A DNA stretch of 64,000 nt from Streptomyces deccanensis. GTDB lineage: Bacteria; Actinomycetota; Actinomycetes; Streptomycetales; Streptomycetaceae. Below are positions 61,184 to 64,000 of this stretch, in pieces. The translations under genes were made by a program, and so were the position numbers. The stretch covers positions 7,316,001 to 7,380,000 of the forward strand of contig NZ_CP092431.1 in NCBI RefSeq assembly GCF_022385335.1, given 5' to 3'. Numbering within the stretch: the first letter of the stretch is position 1; each line of letters starts with the position of its first letter. The notes below the pieces were generated by a model. The model was not told the origin of the DNA, made no database searches, and saw only the letters and a list, made by a program, of their open reading frames with translations.

Positions 61184-61237
61184 TTGACGCCCGCTGTGTG
61201 ACCGGTCACAATCCTGGCATGAATGTGACCGGTCACA
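61184..61237 (+). promoter_or_regulatory. LacI promoter with two TGTGACCGGTCACA operators
   Basis: TTGACG (61184-61189) and CACAAT (61207-61212) are 17 bp apart, and transcription should start at about 61219, the A of ATG. Identical 14-bp palindromes TGTGACCGGTCACA lie at 61197-61210 (over spacer and -10) and 61224-61237 (codons 2-7). The pair suggests tight autoregulation and may also act on the divergent GH36 gene starting at 61010. Confidence 0.8.
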
Positions 61238-62256
61238 CAAGGCGCCCGGCGAGCATCCGGGACGTCGCGACGGCCGCCGGGGTCTCGTACCAGACGGTCT
61301 CGCGGGTGATCAACGACCACCCCAGCGTCAAGCCGTCCACGCGGGAACGCGTGCTCGCGGCCATCGAAGAGCTGGGCTTCCGGCGCAACGCCACCGCGCT
61401 CGCGCTGGCCAGCGGGCGCAGCCGGGCCGTGACCGTACTGACCGCGAACACCACGCACTACGGCTACGCGTCGATCCTCCAGGGCATCGAGGAGGCGGCG
61501 CGGGCGGCGTCGTACGCGGTCGGCATCGGTGTCCTCGAATCGGCGGACGAGACCGCGGTCGCCGCCGAGGTGCAGCGGGCGGCGGACGCGGGCGGCGGCC
61601 TCATCGTGATCGCCTACGATCCGGCCGGAGTCGCGGCCCTCGGTGCCGTGCCCGCCGAACTGCCGGTCGTGGGCGTGGTGGAGACGCCCACGGCCCCGCC
61701 CGGCGGCGACCGCCCCTGGGTGTGGACCGACGACCGCGAGGCCGCCTACGAGGCGACCCGCCACCTCCTGTCGCTCGGCCACGAGACCGTGCACTACGTC
61801 GCGATCCCGTCGAGCACCCGGCGGACCAGTGCCCGGACCAGCGGCTGGCTGCAGGCGCTCAAGGAGGCCGGCGCGCCCGAACCCCGTCCGGTGCAGGGGA
61901 GTTGGGGCCCGGCGGGCGGTCACGCGGCCGGCCTGCGACTGGCCGGGGACCCGGCGGTCACGGCGATCCTCTGCGGCAACGACGACCTCGCGCTCGGTGT
62001 GCTGCGCGCGCTCCACGAGGCCGGACGGTCCGTGCCCGGGGACGTCAGCGTCGCCGGCTTCGACGACGCTCCGCACTCGGCCTATCTGACCCCGTCCCTC
62101 ACGACGGTGCGGCTGGACTTCACCGGCCTCGGCCGGGCCGCGTTCGCCCTGCTGCACGGGGTCGTCGAGGAGTCCGCGCAGATCGCCCCGCACCCGGTCT
62201 CCGTCCCCGAACTGGTGCTGCGGGAGAGCGCGGGACCACCGCCCGTCAGGCCCTGA
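61219..62256 (+). CDS. LacI-family transcriptional regulator
   Basis: A 345-residue repressor with an N-terminal HTH and hinge (IRDVATAAGVSYQTVSRVINDHPSVKPSTRERV, about 12-45) and a sugar-binding core (VTVLTANTTHYGYASILQGIEEAA to VSVAGFDDAPHSAYLTPSLTTVRLD). ATG 61219 fits a leaderless start; no Shine-Dalgarno is present. Its operator pair lies on its own promoter and overlaps the first codons. It lies between GH36 and a sugar-binding gene, so it probably governs both. The effector is unknown. Confidence 0.9.
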   Translation: MNVTGHTRRPASIRDVATAAGVSYQTVSRVINDHPSVKPSTRERVLAAIEELGFRRNATALALASGRSRAVTVLTANTTHYGYASILQGIEEAARAASYAVGIGVLESADETAVAAEVQRAADAGGGLIVIAYDPAGVAALGAVPAELPVVGVVETPTAPPGGDRPWVWTDDREAAYEATRHLLSLGHETVHYVAIPSSTRRTSARTSGWLQALKEAGAPEPRPVQGSWGPAGGHAAGLRLAGDPAVTAILCGNDDLALGVLRALHEAGRSVPGDVSVAGFDDAPHSAYLTPSLTTVRLDFTGLGRAAFALLHGVVEESAQIAPHPVSVPELVLRESAGPPPVRP

Positions 62257-62367
62257 ACCCCGGCCGCCTCCGCACAGTCCAAGAACACGCCAACCGAACT
62301 CCCCGCACCAGCACAGCTGTTCCGCATCCTGCCCTGCCCTGAACCACCTGTTCTCGAAAGGCACGCG

Positions 62368-63696
62368 ATGAAGACAAGAGCTCTCCCGACGCTGGCCCTC
62401 ATATGTGCCCTCGGCCTGGCCGCCACCGCGTGCAGCGATCCCACGGCGGGGACCTCCGGCGCGGACTCGGACCCGAAGCGGACGGCGGTCGATCCCACCG
62501 CCCGGCTCGACGGTGTGAAGCTGACCATGTGGACCGCGCAGAACACGGTCACCGCGCCCCGCCAGGTCATCGACGCCTTCGAGAAGGCCACCGGCGCCGA
62601 GGTGGAGACCCAGGCCGTCCCGGACCCCTACGAGTCGAACGTGCCGACCAAACTGGCCTCCGGCGACCGCCCCGACCTGATGTTCTGGCAGCCCTCCGTC
62701 TCCACGCTCCCCTTCATCCAGCCGCAGCAGAACCTGCTCACCCTCGACGGCGAGGAATGGGTCTCCAAGCTCGGCGACACGGAGAAGTCGCTCGGGGTCA
62801 TCGACGGCAAGCGGTACGCGGCCATCGTCACCAGCCCCGCCATGCTCGGCGTCTACTACAACAAGGACGTCTTCAGGAAGGCCGGCATCGGGGAGAAGGA
62901 CTTCCCGAAGTCCTACGACGAGTTGCTCGCCCTCGGCCACAAGGTCGTCGACGGCACCGACGCGGCCGCCTTCTACGAGGCCGGCGGCGACAAATGGCCC
63001 CTGCAGTGGCAGATGCAGGTCCAGCTCACCGACCTCGACCAGCAGTGGTGGACGGATCTCAACGCCGACAAGGAGAAGTGGACCGACCCGGTCGTCGTCG
63101 GCGCGATCAAGAAGTACAAGGAGAAGCTGCTCGACGCGGGGCTCGCCCAGAAGAACTATCGGACCGGGACCTTCACGGGGCAGGCCGACGCGCTGTGGAA
63201 GGGCGAGGCCGGCATGGTCCTCAACGTCACGTCCTTCCAGAGCCAGTTGCAGGCCAAGTACTCCACGGAGGAGATCGACGAGCGGATCGGGTGGTTCCCG
63301 GTCGCCAACTCGGCGGCCACCGGCCTGTACTCGCCCGACCAGACCAACGGTGTCGTCGCCTTCAAGACCGGTGACGAGAAGCGGCAGAACGCGGCCCGCC
63401 AGTTCCTCGCCTTCTGGCTCGGCCCCGACTACCCCGACTACATCAAGGCGATGAAGATCCCGTCCGTGCAGCCCTCCGTGCCCACCCCGGACGGCCTGCC
63501 GGAGGCGTCGAAGGCGCAGGTCGCGGCCCTGCCCATGGCCATCGGCGTCTTCCAGGCCAAGGCGATCGTCGCGCCCGACACCCACCTCTACCTCGCCGAC
63601 ATGCTCTTCGACAAGAAGAGCCCGCAGCAGGTCGCCCAGGCCATCCAGGACCAGTTCGCGCAGGTGGCCAAGGCCCAGGGCGCGCCCGGTTTCTAA
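62368..63696 (+). CDS. Sugar ABC transporter substrate-binding lipoprotein
   Basis: A 442-residue MalE/UgpB-type binding protein with a signal peptide and lipobox ATAC (Cys22). Mature features are KLTMWTAQNTVTAPRQVIDAFEKATG, RPDLMFWQPSVSTLPF and YYNKDVFRKAGI. AAAGG lies 8-9 nt before the ATG, 111 bp after the LacI stop. It heads a second importer; a permease gene follows directly. This is a different family branch from the 49016 binder, so the two likely recognise different saccharides. Confidence 0.9.
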   Translation: MKTRALPTLALICALGLAATACSDPTAGTSGADSDPKRTAVDPTARLDGVKLTMWTAQNTVTAPRQVIDAFEKATGAEVETQAVPDPYESNVPTKLASGDRPDLMFWQPSVSTLPFIQPQQNLLTLDGEEWVSKLGDTEKSLGVIDGKRYAAIVTSPAMLGVYYNKDVFRKAGIGEKDFPKSYDELLALGHKVVDGTDAAAFYEAGGDKWPLQWQMQVQLTDLDQQWWTDLNADKEKWTDPVVVGAIKKYKEKLLDAGLAQKNYRTGTFTGQADALWKGEAGMVLNVTSFQSQLQAKYSTEEIDERIGWFPVANSAATGLYSPDQTNGVVAFKTGDEKRQNAARQFLAFWLGPDYPDYIKAMKIPSVQPSVPTPDGLPEASKAQVAALPMAIGVFQAKAIVAPDTHLYLADMLFDKKSPQQVAQAIQDQFAQVAKAQGAPGF

Positions 63697-63698
63697 CC

Positions 63699-64000
63699 AT
63701 GGCGGACACAGTCGTACGCAGCGCGCGCAAGCAGGCGCCCGCGCCGGGCGCACCCAAGGGCGTGGGGCGGCTGCCCCGCGCCGCCGTGCACCACCCCTGG
63801 TGGTTCGCGCTCCCCGCGATCGTCGTCTTCGCGGGCTTCTTCCTGGTGCCCAACCTGCTCAACTTCTACTACCCGTTCACCAACTGGTCCTCGTACCACC
63901 CGGACATCGCCTTCACGGGCCTCGACAACTTCACGACCATCGCCGACGACGGCACCCTGGTCCGCGCGATCCGCACCACCCTGCTGTACGCGCTGCTCGC
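63699..64000 (+). CDS. Sugar ABC transporter permease (MalF-like), partial
   Basis: The first 100 codons of a permease gene cut by the window end. It begins 2 bp after the binding-protein TAA. A basic N-terminus (VRSARKQAPAPGAPKGVGR) leads into a first membrane helix (WWFALPAIVVFAGFFLVPNLL), then LNFYYPFTNWSSYHPD, GLDNFTTI, typical of MalF-type permeases. Confidence 0.85.
   Translation, partial: MADTVVRSARKQAPAPGAPKGVGRLPRAAVHHPWWFALPAIVVFAGFFLVPNLLNFYYPFTNWSSYHPDIAFTGLDNFTTIADDGTLVRAIRTTLLYALL

Overview
The window is high-GC chromosomal DNA with Streptomyces features: strong G/C at third codon positions, many GTG starts, tightly overlapping operons, class E sortase-type (LAETG) and Tat/lipoprotein signals, a mycothiol-type enzyme and pyrH-frr-cdsA-rlmN gene order. 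I could not run any database search, so family names rest on motifs and remembered family sequences.

Positions 1-8949 hold core genes: pyrH, frr, cdsA and rlmN, then a TPP riboswitch with a terminator ahead of a thiamine-type ABC importer (binding protein, double permease, ATPase) and a mycothiol-type enzyme. Positions 9163-14328 are a leftward block: an LAETG wall-anchored protein, a LOG-family protein, a VOC protein and an ABC exporter pair with unusual features.

Positions 14585-45631 carry a dispersed polyamine/GABA catabolism region: a class-III aminotransferase, an Lrp/AsnC regulator, two gamma-aminobutyraldehyde-type dehydrogenases, two PotD-like lipoproteins, one PotABC importer, a PuuB-like FAD oxidase, GabT, a PucR-type regulator and a further aldehyde dehydrogenase. 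Interleaved are an MBL-fold protein, YceI, an ECF sigma factor fused to a membrane-anchored exported domain and preceded by a coupled 28-codon ORF, a GDPD, an adenosine-deaminase-like enzyme that may act on aminodeoxyfutalosine, a DUF4190 protein, a NADAR protein, a PAP2 phosphatase, an orphan VirD4-like ATPase, and a TetR/DUF1772 divergent pair.

Positions 45777-64000 (window end) look like a saccharide-utilisation locus best explained by xyloglucan or a related galactosylated beta-glucan: GH3, a solute-binding protein with two permeases, GH74, GH42, GH12, GH36, a LacI regulator and a second binding protein and permease. Neither importer has its own ATPase. Two distinct CpG-centred palindromes mark the promoters: TCGAAGCGCTTCGA twice between GH3 and the first importer, and TGTGACCGGTCACA twice at the LacI gene.

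Intergenic DNA holds several strong hairpin terminators, promoters that suggest leaderless mRNAs, a Fur/Zur-like palindrome followed by a terminator (possible small RNA), a dispersed palindromic GC-rich repeat in five copies, and several tandem repeats. I saw no tRNA, rRNA, CRISPR array, transposase or integrase.
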